From: Pantoea endophytica
Lineage (GTDB): Bacteria > Pseudomonadota > Gammaproteobacteria > Enterobacterales > Enterobacteriaceae
Assembly: GCF_002858935.1 (NCBI RefSeq)
Contig: NZ_PJRT01000028.1
Coordinates: 1 to 64,000, forward strand
DNA: 64,000 bases
Direction: 5' to 3'
In this document: piece after piece, positions 21,047 to 30,572 of the stretch
Position numbering within the stretch: the first letter of the stretch is position 1
Layout of the letters: every line of letters begins with the position of its first letter
Program-made: the position numbers and the translations under genes
The notes under the pieces: generated by a model
Told to the model about the DNA's origin: nothing
Database searches by the model: none
The model's input: the letters and a program-made list of their open reading frames with translations, nothing else

Positions 21047-21071
21047 AAAAAAGCCCCGCATCAGCGAGGCT
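21047..21071 (-). terminator. ygaM terminator
   Basis: On the minus strand AGCCTCGC-TGAT-GCGGGGCT (one G-T pair) is followed by six T residues, 23 nt after the ygaM stop codon. Confidence 0.85.
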
Positions 21072-21093
21072 CATTGCATCAACGAACACATGC

Positions 21094-21414
21094 TTATCGG
21101 CGTGAAGACACCAGCAACGCGCCAAGCACTAAGCCTATCGCCGCACCGACGCCCACGCCGTGCCACGGCTTGTCGTGGACATAGGCGTCAACCTGCGTAC
21201 CCGCATCACGTGCCGCTTGCGATACGCGACTCTGTCCGCCGCTCAGTTTGGCACGCGTCTGCTTTAACAGCGCCTGCGCCTGGCTACGGGCATTATCGAC
21301 TTCGTCTTTAGCTTCACTGCCATAAGATTTAAGTAACGCCTCTAGCGAATCGGCTAGTTCGTTTACATCCTGATTGATATCAATGTCATCGTTTTTTGCG
21401 CTTCGATTAAACAT
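21094..21414 (-). CDS. ygaM: YgaM/ElaB family membrane-anchored protein (DUF883)
   Basis: A 106-residue DUF883 protein. The N-terminal 75 residues are charged and predicted helical (ELADSLEALLKSYGSEAKDE), and the C-terminus has one glycine-rich membrane segment (GVGVGAAIGLVLGALLVS) ending in SRR, so it is a C-tail-anchored inner-membrane protein. E. coli relatives (YgaM, ElaB, YqjD) associate with ribosomes and stationary-phase stress; the exact role here is unknown. Its start has GGGAG nearby. It is divergent from ygaC, as in E. coli. Confidence 0.9.
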   Translation of the reverse strand: MFNRSAKNDDIDINQDVNELADSLEALLKSYGSEAKDEVDNARSQAQALLKQTRAKLSGGQSRVSQAARDAGTQVDAYVHDKPWHGVGVGAAIGLVLGALLVSSRR

Positions 21415-21564
21415 TTTTTAGCTCCCTTTGATTTAAAACGTAATACTTAGTGTAGACGAAGCGTGATTAAACGCAGGGATGTGCCAGGCTTTAGGGAAAA
21501 TTCCGAATGCCCATGCCATCCTGCTGCTGTAAGGTTGCGGGGCTGTGAGAAGAGAGGAGCAAGC

Positions 21565-21903
21565 ATGTATTTACGACCAGATGAGGTAGCGCGCGTACTT
21601 GAGAAAGTGGGCTTCGAAATGGATACCCAAACGCCAAAAATTTACGGTTATCGTCGCGGCGAAAACTATGTGTACGTCAATCGCGAAGCGCGTATGGGAC
21701 GGACCGCCTTAATCATTCACCCGACGCTGAAAGAGAAAAGCCAGAGCTTTGCTGAACCGGCTTCAGAGATGAAAACCTGCGATCACTACACGCAATTCCC
21801 ACTCTATTTAATGGGCGATTCGCAGGAGCATTACGGCATTCCGCACGGCTTCAGCTCGCGCGTTGCGCTTGAGCGTTATCTGCAAGGCGTATTTGGCGCC
21901 TGA
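21565..21903 (+). CDS. ygaC: YgaC family protein (DUF2002)
   Basis: A 112-residue soluble protein almost collinear with E. coli YgaC (114), including [17 protein letters not shown] at the start and [17 protein letters not shown] at the end. No catalytic motif is recognised and its function is unknown; the E. coli gene is reported as Fur-controlled, but I see no good Fur site here. The ATG at 21565 has AGGAG six bases upstream; the longer frame from 21463 is untranslated leader. Confidence 0.9.
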   Translation: MYLRPDEVARVLEKVGFEMDTQTPKIYGYRRGENYVYVNREARMGRTALIIHPTLKEKSQSFAEPASEMKTCDHYTQFPLYLMGDSQEHYGIPHGFSSRVALERYLQGVFGA

Positions 21904-21963
21904 ACTTGCGCCCCGTTTCACGCGGGGCCGCAAACCCTGACTCAATCCTCTCCTTCTGCCCCG

Positions 21964-22029
21964 TTGCAAATCCGCACGCTGACGCGTATAACCTTGTGTC
22001 CATATAGATGTTCAGACGTCCATACGGAT
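21964..22029 (+). promoter_or_regulatory. mmuPM promoter with MetJ (Met) boxes
   Basis: A -35 TTGCAA (21964-21969) and a -10 TATAAC (21987-21992) are 17 nt apart. Just downstream lie adjacent 8-mers resembling the Met box AGACGTCT: AGATGTTC (22006-22013), AGACGTCC (22014-22021) and the weaker ATACGGAT (22022-22029). Tandem Met boxes bind the MetJ-SAM repressor; this placement would tie S-methylmethionine use to methionine status. Confidence 0.7.
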
Positions 22030-22036
22030 AAATATC

Positions 22037-23452
22037 ATGCAAACTCAGGATACGCCTCCTCAGGAAAACTTTAAGCGCACCATGAAAGTGCGGCATCTGG
22101 TGATGCTGTCGCTGGGCGGTGTGATCGGAACCGGGCTGTTCTTCAATACCGGCTACATCATCTCAACCACCGGTGCAGCCGGCACTTTGCTGGCCTATCT
22201 GATTGGTGCGCTGGTGGTGTGGCTGGTGATGGTCTGTCTTGGCGAACTGGCCGTGGCGATGCCGGAAACCGGCGCGTTCCACGTCTATGCCGCGCGCTAT
22301 CTCAGTCCGGCCACCGGTTATACCGTCGCCTGGCTTTACTGGCTCACCTGGACGGTGGCGCTGGGTTCCAGCCTGACCGCCGCCGGGTTCTGTATGCAGT
22401 ATTGGTTCCCAAGCGTGCCGGTGTGGACGTGGTGTCTGGTGTTCTGCATCGCTATTTATCTGCTGAATATCGTCTCAACGCGCTTCTTTGCCGAAGGTGA
22501 ATTCTGGTTCTCCATCATTAAAGTGATCACCATCATCGCCTTTATCATTCTCGGTGCGGGCGCGATCTTTGGTTTTATCCCGATGAAAGACGGCAGTGCT
22601 GCGCCGGGATTACACAATCTCACCGCTTCCGGCTGGCTGCCGCACGGCACGCTGCCGATTCTGATGACCATGGTAGCGGTCAACTTCGCTTTCTCGGGCA
22701 CGGAATTGATCGGCATCGCCGCCGGTGAAACCGAGCAGCCACAAAAAGCGCTGCCGCTGGCGATCCGCACCACCGTCGCACGGTTGATCATCTTCTTTAT
22801 CGGCACGGTATTTGTGCTGGCGGCGCTGATCCCGATGGATCAGGCCGGGATCGTCAAAAGCCCGTTTGTGCTGGTGTTTGAAAAGATCGGCATCCCGTAC
22901 GCGGCGGATATTTTCAACTTCGTGATCCTCACCGCCATTCTCTCCGCCGCCAACTCCGGCCTGTATGCTTCTGGCCGCATGTTGTGGTCGCTGGCTAATG
23001 AGAAGACGCTGCCGCGCTGTTTTGCGCGCGTCAACCGTCGTGGCATTCCGGTGCTGGCGCTGACCGTGAGCATGATTGGCGGCTTGCTGGCGCTGTTCTC
23101 CAGTGTGATTGCGCCGGACACAGTGTTTGTGGCGCTGTCGGCGATTTCCGGTTTTGCCGTGGTGGCGGTGTGGCTCAGCATCTGCGCCTCGCACTATGTG
23201 TTCCGTCGTCGCCATCTGCAGGCGGGCGGCAGCTTACAACAGCTGGCGTATCGCGCGCCGCTCTATCCGCTGACGCCGATTCTGGGCTTCCTGTTATGCC
23301 TGCTGGCGTGCGTCGGACTGGCATTCGATCCATCGCAGCGTATTGCGCTGTGGTGCGGCATTCCGTTTGTGCTGTTCTGCTATGCCGCATACCATGTCAC
23401 GCAACGACGCAAGTCATCCCTTAAGGCTGAGGAGGCCAACGATGTCGCGTAA
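22037..23452 (+). CDS. mmuP: S-methylmethionine permease MmuP
   Basis: MmuP imports S-methylmethionine, a plant-derived sulfonium compound, for use as a methyl donor by MmuM. It is a 12-helix amino acid permease of the APC superfamily, 471 residues against 467 in E. coli. The first helix carries the family motif [14 protein letters not shown], followed later by [22 protein letters not shown]. It overlaps mmuM by 11 nt, so the two form an operon. A plant-associated lifestyle would fit, but this is inference. Confidence 0.93.
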   Translation: MQTQDTPPQENFKRTMKVRHLVMLSLGGVIGTGLFFNTGYIISTTGAAGTLLAYLIGALVVWLVMVCLGELAVAMPETGAFHVYAARYLSPATGYTVAWLYWLTWTVALGSSLTAAGFCMQYWFPSVPVWTWCLVFCIAIYLLNIVSTRFFAEGEFWFSIIKVITIIAFIILGAGAIFGFIPMKDGSAAPGLHNLTASGWLPHGTLPILMTMVAVNFAFSGTELIGIAAGETEQPQKALPLAIRTTVARLIIFFIGTVFVLAALIPMDQAGIVKSPFVLVFEKIGIPYAADIFNFVILTAILSAANSGLYASGRMLWSLANEKTLPRCFARVNRRGIPVLALTVSMIGGLLALFSSVIAPDTVFVALSAISGFAVVAVWLSICASHYVFRRRHLQAGGSLQQLAYRAPLYPLTPILGFLLCLLACVGLAFDPSQRIALWCGIPFVLFCYAAYHVTQRRKSSLKAEEANDVA

Positions 23453-24377
23453 TCCTATCGCGCAGGCTCTAACCCAAACTGACACGTTGATTCTGGATGG
23501 CGCGCTGGCGACCGAGCTGGAGGCGCGCGGCTGCAATCTGGCCGATGCGCTGTGGTCGGCCAAAGTGCTGATGGAAAATCCTGAGCTGATTTATCAGGTG
23601 CATCACGACTACTTTGCTGCCGGCGCGCATGTGGCGATCACCGCCAGCTACCAAGCCACGCCGCAGGGTTTTGCCGCGCGCGGCTTAGATGAAGCGCAGG
23701 CGCTGGCACTGATCACCCAGAGCGTACAGCTGGCGCAGCGCGCGCGTGATGACTATCGCGCATCTTCCGCCAGCACCGCGCCCTTGCTGGTGGCCGGTTC
23801 GGTCGGGCCGTATGGCGCTTTTCTGGCCAATGGTGCGGAGTATCGCGGTGATTACGCGCTGCCGGAAGAGGAGATGAAAGCGTTCCACCGTCCGCGCGTG
23901 AAGGCGTTGCTGGAAGCGGGTGTCGATCTGCTGGCCTGTGAAACGTTGCCGTCCTTTACCGAAGCGCAGGCGCTGGTGAGTTTACTGGCTGAATTCCCTG
24001 CCAGCAACGCGTGGTTCTCCTTTACCTTGCGCGATGCCGAACACATCAGCGACGGCACGCCGTTGAGTAAAGTGGCTGAGCTGGTGCATGCGGCACCGCA
24101 GGTGGTGGCGGTTGGCATCAACTGCGTGGCGCTGGAGAGCGTAACGCCCGCTCTGCGCCGCTTCCAGGCGCTGTGTGATAAGCCGCTGCTGGTCTATCCG
24201 AACTCCGGCGAGCAGTACGATGCCAGCAGCAAAACCTGGCACTCCGCGCCGTCGGGCTGCACGCTGCATGACAAATTCGCTGAATGGCAGCAGGCGGGCG
24301 CACGTCTGATTGGCGGCTGCTGCCGTACCACGCCGCAGGATATCGCGGCGATTGCTGCTTGTTGTCAACCGCAATAA
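23442..24377 (+). CDS. mmuM: Homocysteine S-methyltransferase MmuM
   Basis: MmuM transfers a methyl group from S-methylmethionine to homocysteine, making two methionines. The zinc ligands are visible in GINC (about residue 228) and in the C-terminal GGCCRTTP. The N-terminus has [13 protein letters not shown], the homocysteine-binding barrel start. The ATG at 23442 has GGAGG upstream and gives 311 residues (E. coli 310); it lies inside the end of mmuP, implying coupled translation. Confidence 0.94.
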   Translation: MSRNPIAQALTQTDTLILDGALATELEARGCNLADALWSAKVLMENPELIYQVHHDYFAAGAHVAITASYQATPQGFAARGLDEAQALALITQSVQLAQRARDDYRASSASTAPLLVAGSVGPYGAFLANGAEYRGDYALPEEEMKAFHRPRVKALLEAGVDLLACETLPSFTEAQALVSLLAEFPASNAWFSFTLRDAEHISDGTPLSKVAELVHAAPQVVAVGINCVALESVTPALRRFQALCDKPLLVYPNSGEQYDASSKTWHSAPSGCTLHDKFAEWQQAGARLIGGCCRTTPQDIAAIAACCQPQ

Positions 24378-24461
24378 AGCGCAGAAAATCATCAGTGATA
24401 GCGCGATTAAGCACAGAAGGGCAGTTTACACTGTCCTATCTGATGCTGAAGCGGACCTGCT

Positions 24462-24881
24462 ATGAACCTGCGACCTCTTTTTCCTGCCTGTGCGCTGCTG
24501 CTGAGCGGCTGCGCCACCATTGTCGGCACTGAAACGCAACCGGTGAAAATCGACTCCCTGCCGCAAGGCGCGCGTTTCACCGTGCAGGATGAGACCGGAC
24601 GCGCGGTGGCGCAGGGCTATACCCCGCAAACCGTCGAGCTGGCGAAATCGACCGGGAATTATTTTGGTAAGAAGCACTATCAGGTGATGCTGGAGAGTCC
24701 GGGCTATGTGCCGCTAACCTTGCCGATCGAGGCCAATGCCAATCTGTGGTATTTGCTCGGCAATATTCCGCTGTTGGGCTTCCCCGGCTGGCTGCTGGTC
24801 GATCCCTTCTACGGCGGCATGTACGATCTCAAACCAGAACATCCGCAGCCGAAGCTGAACGTCGTCGGCGCGCGGGGTTGA
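24462..24881 (+). CDS. Putative lipoprotein of unknown function
   Basis: A 139-residue protein with a lipoprotein signal: hydrophobic stretch and lipobox LLSG-Cys17, then Ala at +2, suggesting outer-membrane sorting. The mature part begins ATIVGTETQPV, has a beta-rich PEGA-like repeat region (DSLPQGARFTVQDETG, then LESPGYVPLTLP), and a hydrophobic segment WYLLGNIPLLGFPGWLLVD near residues 92-110 that could be a second membrane contact or lipid-packing helix. I do not recognise a named family. It stands alone between mmuM and the convergent speG, sharing a hairpin with speG. Confidence 0.75.
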   Translation: MNLRPLFPACALLLSGCATIVGTETQPVKIDSLPQGARFTVQDETGRAVAQGYTPQTVELAKSTGNYFGKKHYQVMLESPGYVPLTLPIEANANLWYLLGNIPLLGFPGWLLVDPFYGGMYDLKPEHPQPKLNVVGARG

Positions 24882-24888
24882 GAAGTGT

Positions 24889-24910
24889 TGGTCGCCGGCA
24901 ATGGCGACCA
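24889..24910. terminator. Hairpin between convergent lipoprotein gene and speG
   Basis: A perfect 8-bp stem TGGTCGCC / GGCGACCA with a 6-nt loop fills the 34-nt gap between the two convergent genes. No T-run follows on either strand, so it is at best a weak or Rho-assisted terminator or a 3' end stabiliser. Confidence 0.45.
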
Positions 24911-24915
24911 TACGT

Positions 24916-25461
24916 TTACTGCGCGGTAGGCTTCACCATCGCATTGGCGCTTTTATGCTGCGCCAGATGTTGCTGCTGGAAAATGCACATGCGGATGGTG
25001 TTGCGGTATTCGCCGTTAATGAAAAATTCGTGCTTCAGTACGCCTTCCACCTCAAAACCCAGCTTGGTGTAGATATGCACTGCCTTTTTATTCTCTTCAT
25101 CGACAATCAGATAGAGTTTGTAGAGATTTAGCACCGAAAAGCCGTAATCCATCGCCAGCTTTGCCGCTTTGGTGGCTAAGCCTTTGCCCTGATGGGAAGG
25201 ATCGATAATGATCTGAAACTCAGCGCGGCGATGCACGTGATTAATCTCGACCAACTCCACCAACCCGGCTTTGTGTCCATCATGCTCCACCACAAAGCGG
25301 CGCTCGGTCTGGTCATGGATATGTTTGTCATACAGATCCGAAAGCTCGACAAACGCTTCGTACGGTTCTTCAAACCAGTAACGCATCACGCTGGCGTTGT
25401 TATCTAATTGGTGCACAAAGCGTAAATCTTCCCGCTCCAGCGGACGTAACTTAACCGTCAT
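24916..25461 (-). CDS. speG: Spermidine N1-acetyltransferase SpeG
   Basis: SpeG acetylates spermidine and spermine with acetyl-CoA and so lowers polyamine toxicity. It is a GNAT protein; the acetyl-CoA loop is [19 protein letters not shown], and the sequence follows E. coli SpeG closely from [10 protein letters not shown] to the final KPTAQ. The start at 25461 has AAGGA seven bases upstream, and its ATGA overlaps the stop of the ABC ATPase gene by four bases. It therefore appears to be the last gene of the transporter operon, unlike E. coli where speG stands apart from any transporter. Confidence 0.94.
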   Translation of the reverse strand: MTVKLRPLEREDLRFVHQLDNNASVMRYWFEEPYEAFVELSDLYDKHIHDQTERRFVVEHDGHKAGLVELVEINHVHRRAEFQIIIDPSHQGKGLATKAAKLAMDYGFSVLNLYKLYLIVDEENKKAVHIYTKLGFEVEGVLKHEFFINGEYRNTIRMCIFQQQHLAQHKSANAMVKPTAQ

Positions 25462-26150
25462 ACGGTGTTCCTTGTTGTTGAATGTTGCTCCACGATGCGG
25501 CCCTGCGCCATACGCGCCGCGCGATCGCACATGTGATCGATCACATCCGGATCGTGGCTGACCAGCACCATGGTTAAACCATCTTTTTGCTTTAGATCGT
25601 TGAGCAGGTTGAGGATCTCAGCCTGCACCGACATGTCCAGCGCCGAGGTCGGCTCATCCAGCAGCAGGATCTTGGGTTCCAGCAGCAGGGCGCGCACAAT
25701 CGCTACGCGCTGACGCTGACCGCCTGAAAGCTGATGCGGATAGCGATCCGCCAGCGCCGGATCGAGCCCGACACGGCGGAACCCGGCATTAATGCGGTCG
25801 TCGATGTTATCACGTTTGAGCATTTTCAGCGGTTCCGCCAGCGTGCGACGCAGGCGATGGCGCGGATGCAGCGAAGCGTAGGGATCCTGAAACACCATCT
25901 GCACATCGCGGCGCAGCTGGCCGGTAAACGCTTTGCCGGGCTGCACGGCGGTGCCCGCCAGCGACATGCTGCCGCTCCAGTGCGGATTCAATCCCGCCAG
26001 CACCCACAGCAGCGACGACTTGCCGCAGCCGGACGGACCAACCAGACCAAAACACTCACCGGCCGCGACCTGCAGCGACACATCGTGCACCACGGTGCGC
26101 AGCTCGTAACCTTGCTTGTGCGAAACGCTGAGGTTCGCTAACTCAATCAT
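25458..26150 (-). CDS. Peptide-type ABC transporter ATPase (DppF/OppF-like)
   Basis: The second ATPase of a Dpp/Opp/nickel-type importer. It shows Walker [10 protein letters not shown], the Q-loop [14 protein letters not shown] typical of OppF/DppF, signature LSGGQRQRV and Walker [12 protein letters not shown]. It is short (230 residues): the C-terminal oligopeptide-transporter extension (with the Fe-S cysteines found in some OppF/DppF proteins) is absent. The start at 26150 has GGAG seven bases upstream and overlaps the preceding ATPase gene by 8 nt; its stop overlaps speG by 4 nt. Confidence 0.88.
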   Translation of the reverse strand: MIELANLSVSHKQGYELRTVVHDVSLQVAAGECFGLVGPSGCGKSSLLWVLAGLNPHWSGSMSLAGTAVQPGKAFTGQLRRDVQMVFQDPYASLHPRHRLRRTLAEPLKMLKRDNIDDRINAGFRRVGLDPALADRYPHQLSGGQRQRVAIVRALLLEPKILLLDEPTSALDMSVQAEILNLLNDLKQKDGLTMVLVSHDPDVIDHMCDRAARMAQGRIVEQHSTTRNTV

Positions 26151-26976
26151 AATTCTTCTCCAGCGCGGCACGATCCAGCACCGGCAAACGCTCGCCGTGC
26201 GTGGCTTTACTCGGGCGACAGGCCCACAAGGTGCTGGTGTAAGGATGGCTGGCGTTGGAGAGTTCGGACGCCGGCAAGGTATCCAGCACGCGGCCCTGAT
26301 ACATCACCATCACACGTTCGCAGTGCTCGGAAACCTGTTGCAGATCGTGGCTGATCAGCAGCAAACCCATGTTGCGCTGCTCAACCAGACGACGAATTAG
26401 CGCCAGCACCTGATCGCGCATCGCGTGATCGAGTGCCGACGTAGGTTCATCGGCGATCAGCAGTTCAGGATCGGTGATCAGGGCGATCGCCAGCATCACG
26501 CGTTGCCCCATGCCGCCAGAAAGTTGATGCGGATAGCGTTTCATCAGCTGACGCGGATCGGGCAAGCCCACCGCATCCAGCATCTCGCACACTTTCTCTT
26601 TGCGTTCGGCGCGGCTCAATTTGTGGTGCAGCACCAGCGGTTCTTCCACCTGCCAGCCAATGGTGCGCGTGGGATTGAGCGCATATTTCGGATCCTGCAT
26701 CACCATCGCCACTTTGCTGCCGCGCAGTTGAATCCAGTCACGCTCGCGCAGGCTCAGCGCATCGGTGCCGACAATCTGCAAACGGTCGGCCTGCAAGTGC
26801 AGCGAAGGTGACAGTAAGCCCATCAGCGTGCGCGCGGTGAGTGATTTACCGGAACCGGATTCACCCACCAGCGCCACGCGCTCGCGGCCAATTTGAAAGC
26901 CGATGTTATCGACCAGCAGCGCATCATCGCTGCGAATCGTCAGGCCTTGTACATCAATTAACAGATCATTTGGCAT
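26143..26976 (-). CDS. Peptide-type ABC transporter ATPase (DppD/OppD-like)
   Basis: The first ATPase of the importer. Walker A is GESGSGKSL, the Q-loop is MVMQDPKYALNP, the signature LSGGMGQRV and Walker [13 protein letters not shown], all in the DppD pattern. At 277 residues it is shorter than DppD/OppD (about 325-335) and keeps only a brief C-terminal tail without the usual cysteine cluster. The ATG at 26976 overlaps the permease gene by 11 nt; the frame can be read up to 27006, but that start lies further inside the permease gene. Confidence 0.88.
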   Translation of the reverse strand: MPNDLLIDVQGLTIRSDDALLVDNIGFQIGRERVALVGESGSGKSLTARTLMGLLSPSLHLQADRLQIVGTDALSLRERDWIQLRGSKVAMVMQDPKYALNPTRTIGWQVEEPLVLHHKLSRAERKEKVCEMLDAVGLPDPRQLMKRYPHQLSGGMGQRVMLAIALITDPELLIADEPTSALDHAMRDQVLALIRRLVEQRNMGLLLISHDLQQVSEHCERVMVMYQGRVLDTLPASELSNASHPYTSTLWACRPSKATHGERLPVLDRAALEKNYD

Positions 26977-27823
26977 GACGAGTATCCAGTCGGTCACGCA
27001 GGCCATCGCCTGTCAGGTTAAACGCCAGGCTGGCGAACAGAATCGCGCCGCCGGGTGCGGCGGCAACCCACCATTGGTCGAAGATCACTTTACTGCCTTC
27101 TGCCACCATCGAACCCCATTCGGCGGTAGGCGGTTGCACGCCCATGCCAAGGAAGCCGAGGCCCGCCGCTGAAAGAATGATTCCGCCGAGGCTCAGCGCG
27201 GCACGCACCACCGCCGTTGGCATACACAGCGGCAGAATGTGGCCAAACATCAGGCGTAAACCGGTGATGCCCTGCATGCGCGCGGCGGCGAGATAATCAC
27301 TGCGGCGCAGCGCCAGCGTTTCCGCGCGCGCCTGACGGGCAAATGGCGGCCAGCTGGTGAGCGCCAGCGCCAGTGCGCCATTCATCAAGCCGGGGCCGAG
27401 CATGGCGACCAGCGCCAGCGCGATCACCAGATTCGGCAGCGACAGGAAGATATCGGTTATGCGCATCAACACGCGCTCGGTCCAGCCGCCCACGTAACCG
27501 GCGGTGATGCCGACCAGCAGGCCAACCGGAATGGTCAGCACCAGAATCAGTGACACCAACAGCAGCGTTGGGCGCGCGCCATAAATTACGCGTGACAGCA
27601 GATCGCGGCCAAAGCCATCGGTGCCAAACCAGTGCAGCGCCGACGGCGCCTGCAAACGCTGGGAGATGATCTGCGCATTGGGATCGAAAGGCGCCAGCAA
27701 TGGCGCGAACAACGCCATCGCCACCACAATCAGCACCAACGTCAGGCCGATGGAAAGCGAGGTCACGCGCGCGCGGCGGCGGCGCGGACGCAGCGTTTCC
27801 AGTTCAGAGAGTTGTTGAGTCAT
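26966..27823 (-). CDS. Peptide-type ABC transporter permease (DppC-like)
   Basis: An inner-membrane permease of 285 residues in the DppC/NikC family. A cytoplasmic basic N-terminus precedes the first helix, then PFDPNAQ and HWFGTDGFGRDLLSRVIYGAR, the hallmark of the family, and five further helices with the EAA loop AARMQGITGLRLMFGHILPL. Its ATG overlaps the stop of the DppB-like gene by four bases (ATGA). Substrate cannot be inferred from the sequence. Confidence 0.9.
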   Translation of the reverse strand: MTQQLSELETLRPRRRRARVTSLSIGLTLVLIVVAMALFAPLLAPFDPNAQIISQRLQAPSALHWFGTDGFGRDLLSRVIYGARPTLLLVSLILVLTIPVGLLVGITAGYVGGWTERVLMRITDIFLSLPNLVIALALVAMLGPGLMNGALALALTSWPPFARQARAETLALRRSDYLAAARMQGITGLRLMFGHILPLCMPTAVVRAALSLGGIILSAAGLGFLGMGVQPPTAEWGSMVAEGSKVIFDQWWVAAAPGGAILFASLAFNLTGDGLRDRLDTRHAK

Positions 27824-28872
27824 CGGGTTCTCGGATCGGTTAACCAGGTCAGGGCATCGGCCAGCGCGTTGAGCAGAATAAAGCAGCTGCCAATTAGCAA
27901 GGTCGAGCCGAGAATCGCCGGTACATCGGAGGAAAACAGCGCGTTAGTCATGTAGCGACCAACGCCCGGCCAGGCAAATACCGTTTCGGTCAGTACCGAA
28001 CCTTCCAGCAGCGTGGCGTAGGAGAGGGCGATAACGGTAATCAGCGTGCCCAGCACGTTGGGGAAAATATGACGCAGTAAAATGCGGCCACGGCTGGCAC
28101 CTTTCGCACGCGCCAGCACCACATACTCTTTACTGCTCTCTTCCAGCAGCGCCGCGCGCAGCAGGCGCGTAATGCCCGCCATCGCCAGCAGGCCGAGAAT
28201 CACCACCGGCAGCCACAAGTGGGCAATCGCATTGTGGAACATCTCGGGATCGCCGGACATCCAGCTATCAATCAGCACAAAGCCGGTTTTTGGCTCCAGC
28301 GTGTAGATCCAGATGTCATCAAGCTGGCCCGGTCCGGCGGACCAGTGCAGCACGGCATAAAACAGCAGCAAACCCAGCAAGCCGAGCCAGAACACCGGCA
28401 CCGAGTAGCCGAGCAGCGAAACAAAACGCGCCACGTTATCGATGATGCTGCCCGGCTTCCACGCCGCCAGCAGCGCTAAGGTAATGCCGAACACCGCGGC
28501 AAAAATCATCGCGCAGGTGGCCAGCTCAATGGTGGCCGGGAAGGTGCGCATCAGATCGGCGCTGACCGGTTGATTGGTCAGATGCGATAAGCCGAGATCG
28601 CCGCGCGCCAAATGGCTGATATAGCGCCAGAACTGCACCAGCACCGGCTGATCAAGACCGAGATCGTGTCGCACCTGCGCGTAGGTGGCTTCGCTGGCGT
28701 GATCGCCTGCGATCTGTTGCACCGGATCGACTGGCGAAAGGTGCGACAGCATAAAAGTGAACGCTAACAAACCGACCAACGTCACCAGCAGCGAGAGCAG
28801 GCTGGTGACGATGTGGCTAACGCGTTGCCAAAGTGGCCGGGCGAACCCGGCCTGTGAAGCTGACACTGCCAT
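27820..28872 (-). CDS. Peptide-type ABC transporter permease (DppB-like)
   Basis: An inner-membrane permease of 350 residues in the DppB/OppB/NikB family. Conserved features include LSPVDPVQQIAGDHAS after helix 1, DLGLDQPVLVQFWRYI, and the EAA loop ARAKGASRGRILLRHIFPN followed by LEGSVLTETVFAWPGVGRY near the C-terminus. Its ATG overlaps the TAA of the binding-protein gene by one base (TAATG). Confidence 0.9.
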   Translation of the reverse strand: MAVSASQAGFARPLWQRVSHIVTSLLSLLVTLVGLLAFTFMLSHLSPVDPVQQIAGDHASEATYAQVRHDLGLDQPVLVQFWRYISHLARGDLGLSHLTNQPVSADLMRTFPATIELATCAMIFAAVFGITLALLAAWKPGSIIDNVARFVSLLGYSVPVFWLGLLGLLLFYAVLHWSAGPGQLDDIWIYTLEPKTGFVLIDSWMSGDPEMFHNAIAHLWLPVVILGLLAMAGITRLLRAALLEESSKEYVVLARAKGASRGRILLRHIFPNVLGTLITVIALSYATLLEGSVLTETVFAWPGVGRYMTNALFSSDVPAILGSTLLIGSCFILLNALADALTWLTDPRTR

Positions 28873-30440
28873 TACTTAGAAACCTGCGAGTAATACACCA
28901 TGTCCGGGTTGATGCCCTGCACATAGCCTTGCAGATTGTCGCGCAGCGCAATCAGGTTTTTCGCCTGCAAGCCAATCACGTACGGCGAGTTCTTCAGCAC
29001 TTCACGCTGCATCGCCTGATAGAGTTCGACGCGCTTGTTGTTATCGCTCTCGGCGGTGGCGGCCAACGTTTGCTTGTTCAGCTCCGGGATGTGCCAGTCA
29101 GAACGGTAAGCCACGGTTTTGCTGCCATCTTCCGGGTTGTAAGCGAAGGACGCGGCGTTGGTGTTGGGATCGAAATAGTCTGCGCCCCAGGCGTTCAGGG
29201 TGGCTTCATATTTGTGCGCCTTCACGCGGGTCGAGACTTCAGAGCTCAGGCCAGGTTGCACTTCCACCTTCACGCCGCCTTTGGCAAAGCTACCCTGCAG
29301 CGCCTGCGCGATATCGAGGTAAGGCGGCTGGTTGCTGGTGGAAAGCGTGAAGCTGACGTTGGTCAGACCGGCTTTCTTCAGAATCGCTTTGGCTTTTTCA
29401 GGATCGTAAGTGTATGGCGTGTCGTTGATTGCGCCGAGGAAGCCTTTCGGCAGGAAGGTTTGATGCACGTCGAACTGGCCTTTCAGCAGGTCGTTAGCGA
29501 TACCTTTATAGTCGAATAGGTATCGAGCTGCTTCCCACAGCGCCGGGTTCTTCAGCACCGGGTTTTCACCGATGTTGAACTGAATGTAGTAGAGCGACGC
29601 CATCGGAATCGCTTCAGTCTTCACGCCCGCTTTGCCTTTCAACGAGGCGATTTGATCCGCACCGAGGTTACGCGCGATATCCACATCGCCCTGTTCCAGC
29701 AGCAGACGACGCGCAGCCGGTTCCGGAACGTTTTTGATCAGGATATTTTTCAGCTTCGGAGCACCCGCTGGCGAAGTTGGATTCGCGCTCAGCAGAATCG
29801 CTTCGTGCAGCACCACTTTACGAATCTGATACGGGCCGCTACCGGCAGAGTGAGTACCGAGCCACGCGTGGCCGAAGTCACCGTTCTTCGCGTTGGCCTG
29901 CGCGGTTTTCTCATCAACAATCGAAGAGACTGGCGCGGAGAGCAGGCTGAGCACATACGCCGGGCTGACGTTGGCGCTCCAGCTGATCTGTACGTGGTTG
30001 TCATCAACCTTTTTCAGGAAGGTATCGACGTTGTCTTTATTCCAGCCAAGTTGGGTAAGAATAAAGGAGGGATCGAGGTTGAGTTTCACCACGCGACCCA
30101 GCGAGAAGATCACATCCTCCGGACGCAGCGGATTGCCGCTGGCGAACTGAGCGCCTTTGCGCAGTTCAAACGTCAGGCTGCGATTATCGCTGCCCGCTTG
30201 CCAGGACGTGGCCAGCGTTGGCTGCAAATCGGTTGGATTGGTGGGATCGGACTGAACCAGGCGCTGATAAATGTTAGTGAACGCTTGCACCGTGGTGAGT
30301 TCGAAGCCCTGCGCAGGGTCGAAGCTGTCGGCATCATCGGTAGACTGGGCAATCACCAGCGTATCTTTCGGCGTCGCTGCCTGAACCGAGAAGGCGGCTA
30401 CCAGCGATAACGCCAGCAGTGATGGAATAATTTTTTTCAT
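28872..30440 (-). CDS. Periplasmic substrate-binding protein, peptide/nickel/opine family (SBP family 5)
   Basis: The 522-residue binding protein begins with a Sec signal (MKKIIPSLLALSLVAAFSVQA) cleaved after QA-A, then DTLVIAQSTDDADSFDPAQGFELTT, the classic family 5 N-lobe. The segment FELRKGAQFASGNPLRPEDVIFSL is the conserved core. AAGGAA five bases upstream of the ATG is a good ribosome binding site. It heads an operon of SBP, two permeases, two ATPases and speG. The ligand is unknown; the family binds peptides, opines, metal chelates and sugars. Confidence 0.9.
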   Translation of the reverse strand: MKKIIPSLLALSLVAAFSVQAATPKDTLVIAQSTDDADSFDPAQGFELTTVQAFTNIYQRLVQSDPTNPTDLQPTLATSWQAGSDNRSLTFELRKGAQFASGNPLRPEDVIFSLGRVVKLNLDPSFILTQLGWNKDNVDTFLKKVDDNHVQISWSANVSPAYVLSLLSAPVSSIVDEKTAQANAKNGDFGHAWLGTHSAGSGPYQIRKVVLHEAILLSANPTSPAGAPKLKNILIKNVPEPAARRLLLEQGDVDIARNLGADQIASLKGKAGVKTEAIPMASLYYIQFNIGENPVLKNPALWEAARYLFDYKGIANDLLKGQFDVHQTFLPKGFLGAINDTPYTYDPEKAKAILKKAGLTNVSFTLSTSNQPPYLDIAQALQGSFAKGGVKVEVQPGLSSEVSTRVKAHKYEATLNAWGADYFDPNTNAASFAYNPEDGSKTVAYRSDWHIPELNKQTLAATAESDNNKRVELYQAMQREVLKNSPYVIGLQAKNLIALRDNLQGYVQGINPDMVYYSQVSK

Positions 30441-30572
30441 GTTGTTTCCTTGCCTAAAAAAAGTAACGCGAGTTTACGAGAGCGCAGCAGTGAAGAATAG
30501 TCAATTTCAGGCTATGCATATGCATTAATGATCTAAGACGCATGGTTCAGTTATAAGGGAAAACCGCACAAT
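30441..30572. other. Upstream region of the ABC-speG operon
   Basis: The 130 nt before the binding-protein gene contain no gene and must hold its promoter. I could not place hexamers or an operator with confidence. The palindromic repeat copy 2 begins at its far end. Confidence 0.35.

Noticed and set aside
20814..21125. 103-codon minus-strand frame
   Set aside because: Its sequence is the translated CTCCCGC intergenic repeat plus the ygaM terminator.
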